From Psychromonas ossibalaenae ATCC BAA-1528 (GTDB lineage: Bacteria > Pseudomonadota > Gammaproteobacteria > Enterobacterales > Psychromonadaceae): a stretch of DNA of 64,000 bases. Under the pieces are notes generated by a model. The model ran no database searches, had not been told where the DNA came from, and worked only from the letters and a program-made list of their open reading frames with translations. Both the position numbers and the translations under genes were made by a program. The stretch covers positions 85,735-149,734 of the forward strand of contig NZ_KB906970.1 of the NCBI RefSeq assembly GCF_000381745.1, read 5' to 3'. This document shows, piece after piece, positions 27,619 to 35,376 of this stretch. Every line of letters starts with the position of its first letter. Positions within the stretch are counted from its first letter, which is position 1.

Positions 27619-28057
27619 AACACTGCCAGCCGTTGAACAGCTGCTTTAATTCTCCCGGCTGTAGTAGAAACTGTTCTCGGTTAGGCCGGCCGAACTGCCT
27701 GTTTTCTATGGTAAAGGTTTCATAGATAACGATGCCACCGGAACATACTGCCTGTTTAATCTGCTCCATTAACGGGCGGTGTAAATAACGAAAAACTATA
27801 ATAGCCTGATAACTGTCTGCCTGTAGATGCTGCTGATTTGTTTCGAAATCAACCTGCCGGCAGTGCGGGGCGGGCATCAGTGCTAATGCTGTTATTTTTT
27901 CTAATGCCAGTGTGCTTTTATCAGCAAAGACGGTTGGAATATTGTGCTTAAGCAGATAAAGGCCGTTACGGCCAGAGCCGCAGGCGAGATCCAGTACGGG
28001 TTTAGCATTCTGTTTGAGTAGTGAAAGGTGTTGTTTTAATAATGCTGAGGCTGACAT
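27437..28057 (-). CDS. Class I SAM methyltransferase (TehB-like) with C-terminus replaced by repeat-encoded sequence
   Basis: Residues 1 to about 147 are an ordinary class I methyltransferase: motif I VLDLACGSGRNGLYLL near 21-36 and the later GGIVIYETFTIENRQFGRPN region, much like TehB-type proteins. From residue 148 the frame enters the 265-bp dispersed repeat, so the last ~59 residues (with TKTRRSMMTMAAPYRMLQR inside) are read from the element, not from the ancestral gene. The normal end, including a final beta strand, is therefore probably lost. It may be a decaying gene or have been rescued with a new tail. It follows the SirB2 gene by 9 bases. Confidence 0.82.
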   Translation of the reverse strand: MSASALLKQHLSLLKQNAKPVLDLACGSGRNGLYLLKHNIPTVFADKSTLALEKITALALMPAPHCRQVDFETNQQHLQADSYQAIIVFRYLHRPLMEQIKQAVCSGGIVIYETFTIENRQFGRPNREQFLLQPGELKQLFNGWQCLYPLSIKMHLSVVSSDTKTRRSMMTMAAPYRMLQRSIGFRASDPRGKPLGKHLRCCEVSI

Positions 28058-28066
28058 TTTCGAACC

Positions 28067-28456
28067 TTAAAGTGTTGTTAACCAGGATAGTGCGTGGTGA
28101 TTTTTTGCTGCACCGATAATATAGATAAAAATTACCACGGCAATAAGGGCTGCCCAAAAACGGATCACTGCGCTTTTTCCGCGTTTAAGTGCAATTGTAC
28201 CTGCTGCGATATAAGCTGTCAGGGCAATAAATTTAGCTGTCAGCCAGCTGTTAACAAATGGATACTGCTCAATAGTGAACATCAGGTAAATAGCGCAGAG
28301 CAGTAACACGGTATCAATCACATGGGGTATTGTTTTTATCAGCTTATGCTGCAGCAGTGCCGATCCGCTTACCGATAAGGCTGAGCGGAAAATAAACAAA
28401 CTGATACTAAGATAAGCTGCTCCCATATGCATATTTTTAACCAGTAAATAATCCAT
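28067..28456 (-). CDS. SirB2-family membrane protein
   Basis: From the ATG at 28456 the product has 129 residues and four hydrophobic segments, beginning MDYLLVKNMHMGAAYLSISL, and includes the conserved KTIPHVIDTVLLLCAIYLM stretch of SirB2. A longer frame starting at 28522 would put the norB terminator hairpin inside the coding region, so it is rejected. SirB2 proteins are small inner-membrane proteins of unknown biochemistry, first noted near a Salmonella invasion regulator. The methyltransferase gene follows closely. Confidence 0.88.
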   Translation of the reverse strand: MDYLLVKNMHMGAAYLSISLFIFRSALSVSGSALLQHKLIKTIPHVIDTVLLLCAIYLMFTIEQYPFVNSWLTAKFIALTAYIAAGTIALKRGKSAVIRFWAALIAVVIFIYIIGAAKNHHALSWLTTL

Positions 28457-28494
28457 TTTAAGCGCCTGTTGTAACTGTATTGAAAATATTTTGA

Positions 28495-28515
28495 AAAAGG
28501 GGGCATCGCCCCCTG
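28495..28515 (-). terminator. Rho-independent terminator after norB
   Basis: On the minus strand AGGGGGC, a 3-base loop and GCCCCCT are followed by TTTTTC, 20-40 bases after the norB stop. It separates norB from the SirB2 gene. Confidence 0.88.
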
Positions 28516-28535
28516 TTAACAAATCGATAAAGTCT

Positions 28536-30824
28536 TTAGATTTTAGCTGTTAAATCTTCCGCAGTATCGCCAACCGGCTTTTTAACCAGGCTCTTTTTCA
28601 GCAGGTCAAACAGGAACAGAGCCAGCAGCATGCCGCCTAAACCAAACAGTACATCTCCGGGAACACGCAGCCAGACTAAGGTTTCAACCAGCGGGCTATG
28701 AATCACTTCAGGTGAACGCCCGTACCAGTAACCATTTTCCAGCACCGCGAAGAACTGTGTCAGACCAACAGGCAGCAGCGACATAAATACCATAGCCGCC
28801 AGGCCGATATTTAATGTCCAGAATGCGCCCTTAAGATACTTGTCATTCCAGACTAAGCTGCCGCTGATACCACGCAGGCAGAAGAGCATCAGGCCGATAC
28901 CCAGCATACCGTATACGCCCATAAAGGCCGCATGGGCATGGGTCGCGGTGGTATTTAAACCTTGAATAAAGTACAGCGCAATCGGCGGGTTGATAAGAAA
29001 ACCAAGTACGCCGGCACCTATTAAGTTCCAGAATGCGGTTGCGACAAAAAACATAATCGCCCACTTGTAACGTACCATCCAGGGAGCTGCGCTGCGCATA
29101 CGGTAGCTTTCAACTGCTTCAAAACCGATCAAAGCTAACGGGACAACCTCAAGGGCAGAGAAGACAGCACCCCAGGCGATAACAGATGTCGGTGCACCAG
29201 TGAAATACAAGTGATGCAGAGTACCAATCAGACCTCCGGTGAGGAAGATAACAGTGGTGAATAATACTGCCGCATTAGCACTGCGTGCGCGAATAAGCCC
29301 TAAACGTACCAGCATCAGCGCGATAACAGAGGTTGCAAAGGTTTCAAAGAAGCCTTCCACCCACAGATGCACAACCCACCAGCGCCAGTATTCGGCAATC
29401 GCTAGATTGGTGTGCTTACCCATGAACAGGCCTGCACCGTAGAATAAACCGATAGCAACACAAGAGGCGTACAGCACCCAGATAACAGGAGTCATCTGAC
29501 CCTGTTTTTTAAGTGCCGGACGGATGGCTGCTGTTACCAGGGCCAGCCAGATAAACAGACCGATTAACAGCAGGATCTGCCAGACCCGGCCTAGATCGAT
29601 ATATTCATAACCCTGATGACCGAACAGGAAGTTCATATCCAGATCAAAGTACTGCTGAACGCCTAGCCATTCACCAGCCATAGAGCCGAGAACGATAACA
29701 ACCAGCGCAGCCCAGAGTATATTTACCCCGATGCGCTGGAATTTTGGTTCATGACCGGACAGTGCTGGAGCAATATAAAGGCCAGTGCCTAACCAGGCGG
29801 TAGCAATCCAGAATACGGCAAGCTGGGTGTGCCAGGTACGTGTGACTGAGTAAGGTAGAATTTCTGCTAATGGAAAGCCGTAGAAATTTTGTCCTTCAAC
29901 GGCATAGTGAGCGGTTATGCCGCCGAGCAGAATCTGCAGTAGAAACAGGCCGATTGCGGTAACAAAATATTTAGTCACCGCTTTTTGAGATTTAGTGGGT
30001 TTAGTGAAAAACAGCGGATCCTGAGCCGCCGGTTTAGGCAGAGGATCGTGCTTAGCGCCGGCATGATACCAGACAAGACCGCCGATCCCGGCAATCAGGG
30101 TAATGATGCTGAGAATTGACCAGACTATGTTGCTAGATGTTGGTGTATTACCCAGCTGCGGATCAAACGGCCAGTTGTTGGTGTAAGTGTAATTCTCATT
30201 CGGACGTTCAGTAATCGCGGCCCAGGCGCCCCAGAATAGAAAGGCATTAAGTTTTTCACGGCGCTCAAGTGAAGGGACCGTCCCTTCTTTCATCGCATAC
30301 TGCTCTCTAAGTGAAGACAGCTCAGGATCGCTGCCGAATAATGACAGGTAATGAGCTGCCACCTGTTTAATTGCGGCTGCACGTGCCGCAGACAGGCTGA
30401 TTTCAGCCACACCATTTTCCTGTAATGCAATACTGTTATGACGCATATCATTGCGCAGTGCCAGCTCTAAGCCTGCTTGAACTTCGCTGTCGAGTGCATC
30501 AAACGGCTGCTGGTAGCGCTGCTGAGCCGTTATATTAAGCCAGGCCTGTGCTTCACGATGCAGCCAGTCTGCCGTCCAGTCCGGTGCGACATAAGAACCG
30601 TGTCCCCAAACGGAACCAAGCTGATGCCCGCCCATTGAACGCCAGACCAGCTGGCCCTGCTCAATATCATTTTTAGTGAATATAATCTGCCCGTTTAGAT
30701 CAACATAGGCGTTCGGGATTGGGGGTTTTTCCCGATAGATATCACTGCCTAAACTTAGCAGTACCGTGAAGGAAGCAATCAGTACAGCAAGCAGTGCTAT
30801 TGCGGTGATTTTATTTCTACTCAT
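28536..30824 (-). CDS. norB: Quinol-dependent nitric oxide reductase (qNOR)
   Basis: NorB reduces NO to N2O using quinol and is here most likely for detoxification. The 762-residue haem-copper oxidase relative has an N-terminal periplasmic extension (GQLVWRSMGGHQLGSVWGHG near 50-70) typical of the single-subunit form, then about 13 membrane segments with the metal-binding HLWVEGFFETFATS, HHLYFTG and HAHAAFMGVYGMLG motifs. The ATG at 30824 has a GGAGAGG ribosome site; the frame runs 14 codons further upstream without one. A sigma-54 promoter and NorR-type sites precede it. Confidence 0.95.
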   Translation of the reverse strand: MSRNKITAIALLAVLIASFTVLLSLGSDIYREKPPIPNAYVDLNGQIIFTKNDIEQGQLVWRSMGGHQLGSVWGHGSYVAPDWTADWLHREAQAWLNITAQQRYQQPFDALDSEVQAGLELALRNDMRHNSIALQENGVAEISLSAARAAAIKQVAAHYLSLFGSDPELSSLREQYAMKEGTVPSLERREKLNAFLFWGAWAAITERPNENYTYTNNWPFDPQLGNTPTSSNIVWSILSIITLIAGIGGLVWYHAGAKHDPLPKPAAQDPLFFTKPTKSQKAVTKYFVTAIGLFLLQILLGGITAHYAVEGQNFYGFPLAEILPYSVTRTWHTQLAVFWIATAWLGTGLYIAPALSGHEPKFQRIGVNILWAALVVIVLGSMAGEWLGVQQYFDLDMNFLFGHQGYEYIDLGRVWQILLLIGLFIWLALVTAAIRPALKKQGQMTPVIWVLYASCVAIGLFYGAGLFMGKHTNLAIAEYWRWWVVHLWVEGFFETFATSVIALMLVRLGLIRARSANAAVLFTTVIFLTGGLIGTLHHLYFTGAPTSVIAWGAVFSALEVVPLALIGFEAVESYRMRSAAPWMVRYKWAIMFFVATAFWNLIGAGVLGFLINPPIALYFIQGLNTTATHAHAAFMGVYGMLGIGLMLFCLRGISGSLVWNDKYLKGAFWTLNIGLAAMVFMSLLPVGLTQFFAVLENGYWYGRSPEVIHSPLVETLVWLRVPGDVLFGLGGMLLALFLFDLLKKSLVKKPVGDTAEDLTAKI

Positions 30825-30867
30825 AATCCTCTCCATAGGTTTATTCTTATAATCGATGCTGCACATA

Positions 30868-30885
30868 TATCAATATACATGCCAA
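30868..30885 (-). promoter_or_regulatory. Putative sigma-54 promoter of norB
   Basis: Read on the minus strand the sequence is TTGGCATGTATATTGATA, matching TGGCAYG-N4-TTGCW except for A in place of C at the -12 GC. Position, 44 bases before the start codon, and the enhancer sites upstream support it. The same bases form an AT-rich dyad that could also bind NsrR. Confidence 0.65.
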
Positions 30886-30937
30886 TGTGTAAATTGTTGT
30901 ATTGAAAGGATTATGTTGATGATTTATTAGAGATTTC

Positions 30938-30993
30938 TGTCAAAAGGACAGTTGTTTTTATTGTCCAAATGACAGTTGTTTGTCATATTGACA
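30938..30993. promoter_or_regulatory. Three NorR-type enhancer sites upstream of norB
   Basis: TGTCAAAAGGACA (30938-30950), TGTCCAAATGACA (30962-30974) and TGTCATATTGACA (30981-30993) each fit the NorR core GT-N7-AC. They lie about 53-108 bases upstream of the -24 element, the usual arrangement for NorR hexamers acting on sigma-54 polymerase. No norR gene lies in the window. Confidence 0.75.
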
Positions 30994-31097
30994 GTGTGAG
31001 GGGGGAGTAGTAATTGTATTGCTGGAGTCGCGAAGGAATTAAAAGAATATTGTATCGGCAGGTGTTTTAACTAAGATCTTTGTTTAAGGCAAAGAGA

Positions 31098-31121
31098 AAG
31101 CCGACCTGTAAGTGTCGGCTT
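31098..31121 (-). terminator. Hairpin after the 60-residue gene
   Basis: AAGCCGAC and GTCGGCTT pair around an 8-base loop, 8 bases after the stop of the small minus-strand gene. The T tract is short. Confidence 0.55.
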
Positions 31122-31128
31122 GCTATGG

Positions 31129-31311
31129 TTAATGAGGATGGAAGTAGTATTTATGATCTTTATCATCGATATAAACATGTACCTCTCCTCTTGGTTTTAC
31201 TTTCCTTCGGTCAGCTTTTGCCTGCTGTTTTAATTTATCTTCCATGGCTTCAAAAAATAGCTCTTCAGCCGCCTGGTCCCTTAAAATCAGGGTTTCAATA
31301 AAGTCGTACAT
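31129..31311 (-). CDS. Small hypothetical protein, 60 residues
   Basis: A charged cytoplasmic protein that starts MYDFIETLILRDQAAEELFF and ends YIDDKDHKYYFHPH. It has a helical, coiled-coil-like middle rich in Lys and Glu and a short beta-hairpin-like end with Tyr and His. An AAAGG sequence 8-9 bases upstream and a hairpin after the stop support it as a real gene. I do not recognise the family. Confidence 0.55.
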   Translation of the reverse strand: MYDFIETLILRDQAAEELFFEAMEDKLKQQAKADRRKVKPRGEVHVYIDDKDHKYYFHPH

Positions 31312-31578
31312 AAAAATAACCTTTTATAACTCCACACTATTAATTTTAGCTTATAAACACAGATCCCGCGTTATTTCACAGAAGATGAGAACAGCGCAGA
31401 ATGTGATTTTAACTTATTGAAATTAAGTTGTTTATTTATTTGCTTCTATAAAACAGGAAAGGTAAAGGCACGGATCTGATTTATTGCGGATATTTGTTTA
31501 TTTGAGGGCAGATAAATTAATGCCTCTGCACTGCAGCTAAAGGCATTTTTCAGTAATGGATTCTACAGTCAGCTGCTT

Positions 31579-32709
31579 TTAATCTAACAGCACTCTTGCA
31601 TTATCACCTTGTTCATAAATTAAAAGACTGACGGTTGAGAGTGATTTAATTTCCTTTAAACTGACAGTTAAACTGTGGTTGCCGCGGCTGACATTGTTTT
31701 TTAAGCGTTCCAGTATTTTTTCAATCTCCAGCAGCTCTAATTTAGCTTTGGGTACTCTTGTTCTGACAAAGTTAAACCATTTATCACTCATGTTTCTGCT
31801 GACCTTGGCAATAACTTCTCTATTGGTAATTGTAAAGGCTTTATCTAATGCGCCGCCGTCACGCAGTATGTCATAGATGATATGGCCGTTTTTTTTGGCC
31901 GCCATCATGTTCTGCGTATTAAGCTGCAGCTCGCCAATGTGCCCGTTACTGGTTTTAAGAAAGAACTTGATATCTTTATACCCGGCAGCCGTTGCACCGC
32001 AGTTATATTTGGCATTTGCCCCTTTACCTGTGCCGTACCTGTCTTTCATTGATGACTGAAAATGCTGCAGTTCGGTAAATTCTTTGGTTAATGAGATCAT
32101 GGCTTTAGCGGCAGTCATATCTTCGATATTTTCAAAAATAATGGTCATTCTGGCCGCATCTTTAAGATCACCGATATCATAGCTTCTTTTGCGGTTGGTT
32201 ATTTTGTCTAATGCACCGTGGAAATCTTTAACGCCGAAATAAGCGCCTGGAGGCTGTTTAACTATACCGTTACATACTGATGCTATCTGAACGGCGTATT
32301 CTTTTAATTCTTCCTGTGCTTCAATGGTTTCCTGAAACATCATGAATAACTGTTTTCTTTTTAACTGGGTATTGGCAATCTGATTATGGGATTTAAAATC
32401 AAGCGTCTGGTTTTGTCTTTTTTCTTTGCAGTCCTGCTCCAGGTAATTAGCTAAAGAGTTCTTATTAGTCATAATGTCGAGCATTGACTGATCCTGCTTT
32501 TTATTCGCAAGGTCCGCATATTGATAAGAATTAATTTTATCTTTTAACTTCTGCAGTTTGACCTGGTAGTTTTTGTTATTAACTAATCTGAACCCCTGAG
32601 ACATTCGCCCCTGCAGGTTAATCTTTTCCATTACCGCGGCTTTATTTTTTTTAACTCTCTGTTGTTCTATGGTTATTTCTTCAAATGATGGATTGTCAGA
32701 TAACGGCAT
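31579..32709 (-). CDS. RelA/SpoT-fold protein, possible toxin or orphan alarmone synthetase
   Basis: The 376-residue protein has an Lys/Gln-rich, largely helical N-terminal half (1-150) without signal peptide or membrane segment. Residues about 155-285 resemble the RelA/SpoT nucleotidyltransferase domain: VKDFHGALDKI, then DLKDAARMTIIFEN (181-194, matching the DIxGxR strand), GYKDIKFFLK (243-252, matching GYRSIH) and GELQLNT (259-265, matching EIQIRT, with E260 as candidate catalytic acid). It lacks HD hydrolase, TGS and ACT domains. Similar single domains occur in small alarmone synthetases and in (p)ppApp-making toxins such as Tas1. No clear immunity or antitoxin gene abuts it. Fold assignment is moderately sure, activity is not. 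Confidence 0.6.
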   Translation of the reverse strand: MPLSDNPSFEEITIEQQRVKKNKAAVMEKINLQGRMSQGFRLVNNKNYQVKLQKLKDKINSYQYADLANKKQDQSMLDIMTNKNSLANYLEQDCKEKRQNQTLDFKSHNQIANTQLKRKQLFMMFQETIEAQEELKEYAVQIASVCNGIVKQPPGAYFGVKDFHGALDKITNRKRSYDIGDLKDAARMTIIFENIEDMTAAKAMISLTKEFTELQHFQSSMKDRYGTGKGANAKYNCGATAAGYKDIKFFLKTSNGHIGELQLNTQNMMAAKKNGHIIYDILRDGGALDKAFTITNREVIAKVSRNMSDKWFNFVRTRVPKAKLELLEIEKILERLKNNVSRGNHSLTVSLKEIKSLSTVSLLIYEQGDNARVLLD

Positions 32710-32939
32710 CGCTTTACTCCTAATTATTCCGTTAATTATTTCATATCAGCACTTTATAAGGGTACAGGAAGAACAGATGCTTTTTTGCTATGTTGTGCAT
32801 CTAATGCTTATATATTTTATTCTGGCAAAATAACGGTTGTGAAACCATAGGCTGGTGCACACTTTGTTATTGAAGTTGTTACATTTAGTTGTTATTTCAA
32901 GTAATTGAGCAATGAATAGCCTGGTCTACCGCGTGTATT

Positions 32940-33296
32940 TTACTTTTCCGAGTCTTTATTAAATGAACTCGGCAGTACATCAACACCAACAATTTTACCC
33001 AGCTTAACGATTAAAGGTATGGTGAGCGGGGCGAAAGGTAATACAGCAAACATACCTAGTCCTAATCCTTTTAAGATGTCTGCAAACTGTTTATTGGCCG
33101 CCTGCATCTCTTCCTGCGTAGCTTGTTTTTTCGTATAACGTTTATAGGTGAGCAGCATCTCTTTGGTTTCCCGCTTTTCCTGCGCTAATGCACCTTTCAA
33201 AACCAGCAGGTCACGTTTTAAACGCAACCAGAAACGTCGTCTGCCAATGCGTAAAACACGGACAGGTGCTTTATATATATGAGGGTATATTTTCAT
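32940..33296 (-). CDS. Small LETM1-like protein
   Basis: The 118-residue product is very basic at its start (RVLRIGRRRFWLRLKRDLL). Its second half, QFADILKGLGLGMFAVLPFAPLTIP onward with LVKLGKIVGVDVLPSSFN, resembles the core of LETM1-domain proteins, which in mitochondria affect ion exchange and ribosome contacts. One weak membrane segment lies near residues 77-95. It is 230 bases upstream of the RelA-like gene on the same strand. No function is known for bacterial short forms. Confidence 0.65.
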   Translation of the reverse strand: MKIYPHIYKAPVRVLRIGRRRFWLRLKRDLLVLKGALAQEKRETKEMLLTYKRYTKKQATQEEMQAANKQFADILKGLGLGMFAVLPFAPLTIPLIVKLGKIVGVDVLPSSFNKDSEK

Positions 33297-33397
33297 AGCA
33301 GAATTGTCTCATAGGGATCGCTAAAGCGATATCTTTTAAAAACAGCAATGCTTAATAAATAGTCTCAATTCTCTCTAACTGCGAATTTCACATTTGC

Positions 33398-33409
33398 TGA
33401 ATCGATTCA
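33398..33409. promoter_or_regulatory. LacI/Cra-type operator upstream of scrB
   Basis: TGAATCGATTCA is a perfect 12-bp palindrome with the central CG that LacI-family proteins contact, close to the Cra/ScrR operator pattern. It lies 262 bases upstream of scrB in a 374-base gene-free region. Confidence 0.55.
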
Positions 33410-33500
33410 CTCTTTGCGATGTCAGCCAAGTTTTGAATGGTTTTTTATCGGTTTCTCTAATTAAGATCACATAAACCCCTCTATGAACTTGTTGCTGTCA

Positions 33501-33590
33501 GCTAGATGCTCATAAAATCCGCAAAATAACACTACATATTGGGTAGTGTTATTTGTCTGTGTAGAGCAGTTCACGGCTCAGGCATCTAGC
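33501..33590 (+). other. Nested inverted repeats in the scrB upstream region
   Basis: GCTAGATGC (33501-33509) pairs with GCATCTAGC (33582-33590); inside lies a perfect 12-bp stem, AAATAACACTAC (33524-33535) with GTAGTGTTATTT (33543-33554), around a 7-base loop. It could be a structured leader or a protein-binding dyad; there is no T run that would make it a terminator. Confidence 0.7.
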
Positions 33591-33670
33591 TATTATCAGC
33601 TTCAGTGCTAGAAATTAACAATTTTGACCGCGGTAGACAGCCTGTAATTTAACTCAGTGATGGAATAATT

Positions 33671-35140
33671 ATGATTAACGATGTACAAAAAGCGAACCAG
33701 ATACTTGCACTGAAAACTGCAGAAATTAACTGCTGTCACCGTCCCGGTTTTCATATTTCACCACCCGCCGGCTGGCTTAATGATCCTAACGGCTTGTGTT
33801 TTCATAATGGCACGTATCATGCGTTTTATCAGCATCACCCTTTTTCTGAAAACTGGGGGCCGATGCACTGGGGGCATGTTACTTCCACAGATATGGTGCA
33901 TTGGCAGCATCAGTCTGTGGCATTGGCTCCGGGTGAGGAGGGGGCCTGTTTTTCAGGTTCTGCTGTTAGTGATGGTGAACAGCTGGCTCTTTTCTATACC
34001 GGCAGTATCTGGTTAGGAGAAGAGGGCGATGATTCGCAGATGCGCCAGGTACAGTGTCTAGCAACAAGCCGAGACGGACTTATTTTTGAAAAACAGGGCA
34101 TTGTTATGCCGCTGCCGCCTAAAAACGGCATGATTCATTTCCGAGATCCTAAAGTGTGGCGTGAAGAAAACAGATGGCACATGGTTGTTGGTATGCGCGA
34201 TGGTGAAACCGGACAGATCGGTTATTACCAGTCAGATGACCTGCATGAATGGTCTTTTATCAGTGTGCTTGCTGAAGCAGATAAATCAATGGGGTTTATG
34301 TGGGAATGCCCGGATTTTTTCAGCATGGCAGGAAAACAGGTTCTTATCTGTTCCCCACAGGGGATGCAGGCTTCGGGTTATGATAACCGCAGCCTTTTTC
34401 AAAATGGTTATATGGTTGGTCAGTTTGATAAAGAGCAGGGCACTTTTACTTTTGATAAGTTTGAAGAGCTGGATCATGGCCATGATTTTTATGCACTACA
34501 GACATTTACAGCAGCCGATGGGCGTCGTGTGGGCATTGCCTGGATGGATATGTGGGAAAGTAATATGCCTACACAGAAAAAAGGCTGGGCGGGAGCGCTT
34601 ACACTGCCGCGTGAACTGCAGTTAGATGCCGACAATAAACTGCGCCAGATACCGGTGGTTGAACTGCAGTCTTTGCGTTGTGAGAAGCTAAATCCAGTTT
34701 GCCGCAAGAGTATTAATAATGAAGTTCAGTTTATCGGTATTCAGGAAGAAATGCTGGAACTGAAAATTTGTTTCTCGCTGGCACAGGCTGGTGCCGAGCG
34801 TTTTGGATTGATGCTGCGGTGCGGTGAGACTCCCTTTGAACAGACGCTGATTGGTTATGATGCCATGGCCGGGCGGGTATTTATTGATAGAAATTTATCT
34901 GGTCAGAATATGCAGGGGGTACGCAGTGCTGCCGTTGACGCACTTGACGGCGTTATTGAACTGCATATTTTCCTGGACAGGTCATCCGTTGAAATATTTG
35001 TTAATCAGGGGGAAGCTGCATTAACCAGCCGAATCTATCCAAGTCAGTCCAGTCTGGATGTTAAGGTTTTTGCTGAAAACGGCCGGGTTGATATTGAGCA
35101 GTTTTCCGCATGGCGTCTGCAGGATATATGGAATAAATAA
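33671..35140 (+). CDS. scrB: Sucrose-6-phosphate hydrolase (GH32)
   Basis: The 489-residue enzyme has the GH32 signatures: HISPPAGWLNDPNGLCF with the nucleophile aspartate, WGHVTSTDMVHWQ, FSGSAV, HFRDPKVW with the transition-state aspartate, and WECPDFF with the acid/base glutamate. A C-terminal beta-sandwich ends with SSVEIFVNQGE. It hydrolyses beta-fructosides, most likely sucrose-6-phosphate given no signal peptide. No sucrose PTS or ScrR lies beside it; the LacI-type palindrome upstream suggests control from elsewhere. Confidence 0.92.
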   Translation: MINDVQKANQILALKTAEINCCHRPGFHISPPAGWLNDPNGLCFHNGTYHAFYQHHPFSENWGPMHWGHVTSTDMVHWQHQSVALAPGEEGACFSGSAVSDGEQLALFYTGSIWLGEEGDDSQMRQVQCLATSRDGLIFEKQGIVMPLPPKNGMIHFRDPKVWREENRWHMVVGMRDGETGQIGYYQSDDLHEWSFISVLAEADKSMGFMWECPDFFSMAGKQVLICSPQGMQASGYDNRSLFQNGYMVGQFDKEQGTFTFDKFEELDHGHDFYALQTFTAADGRRVGIAWMDMWESNMPTQKKGWAGALTLPRELQLDADNKLRQIPVVELQSLRCEKLNPVCRKSINNEVQFIGIQEEMLELKICFSLAQAGAERFGLMLRCGETPFEQTLIGYDAMAGRVFIDRNLSGQNMQGVRSAAVDALDGVIELHIFLDRSSVEIFVNQGEAALTSRIYPSQSSLDVKVFAENGRVDIEQFSAWRLQDIWNK

Positions 35141-35376
35141 TAATTAAGCAGGACTGCTTAAGTGCAGTCCTGCATTACAATCTTACCTGCCTTACAACAA
35201 AGCGTTTCTTATTACCTCCAGTTTAGACATTGTTTTTCATCTCTTTGATCTGTATCAGGTAATGCTTTGCCGCTCTACTTGTGGAAAAGGCACCCAGAGA
35301 CAATACTTAAATGCTGCTTATCACCTGCGTCGAGCTGTTTCTGACGTAAATTTTTGATTTAAAAACAGGAATTAAT

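Noticed and set aside
28067..28522. Longer SirB2 frame from 28522
   Set aside because: Its first codons are the norB terminator hairpin, and the conserved N-terminus begins at 28456.
30865..30890. Second NsrR box at norB
   Set aside because: The dyad ATGTATATTGATATATGT only loosely fits the consensus and coincides with the sigma-54 promoter; kept only as a remark.
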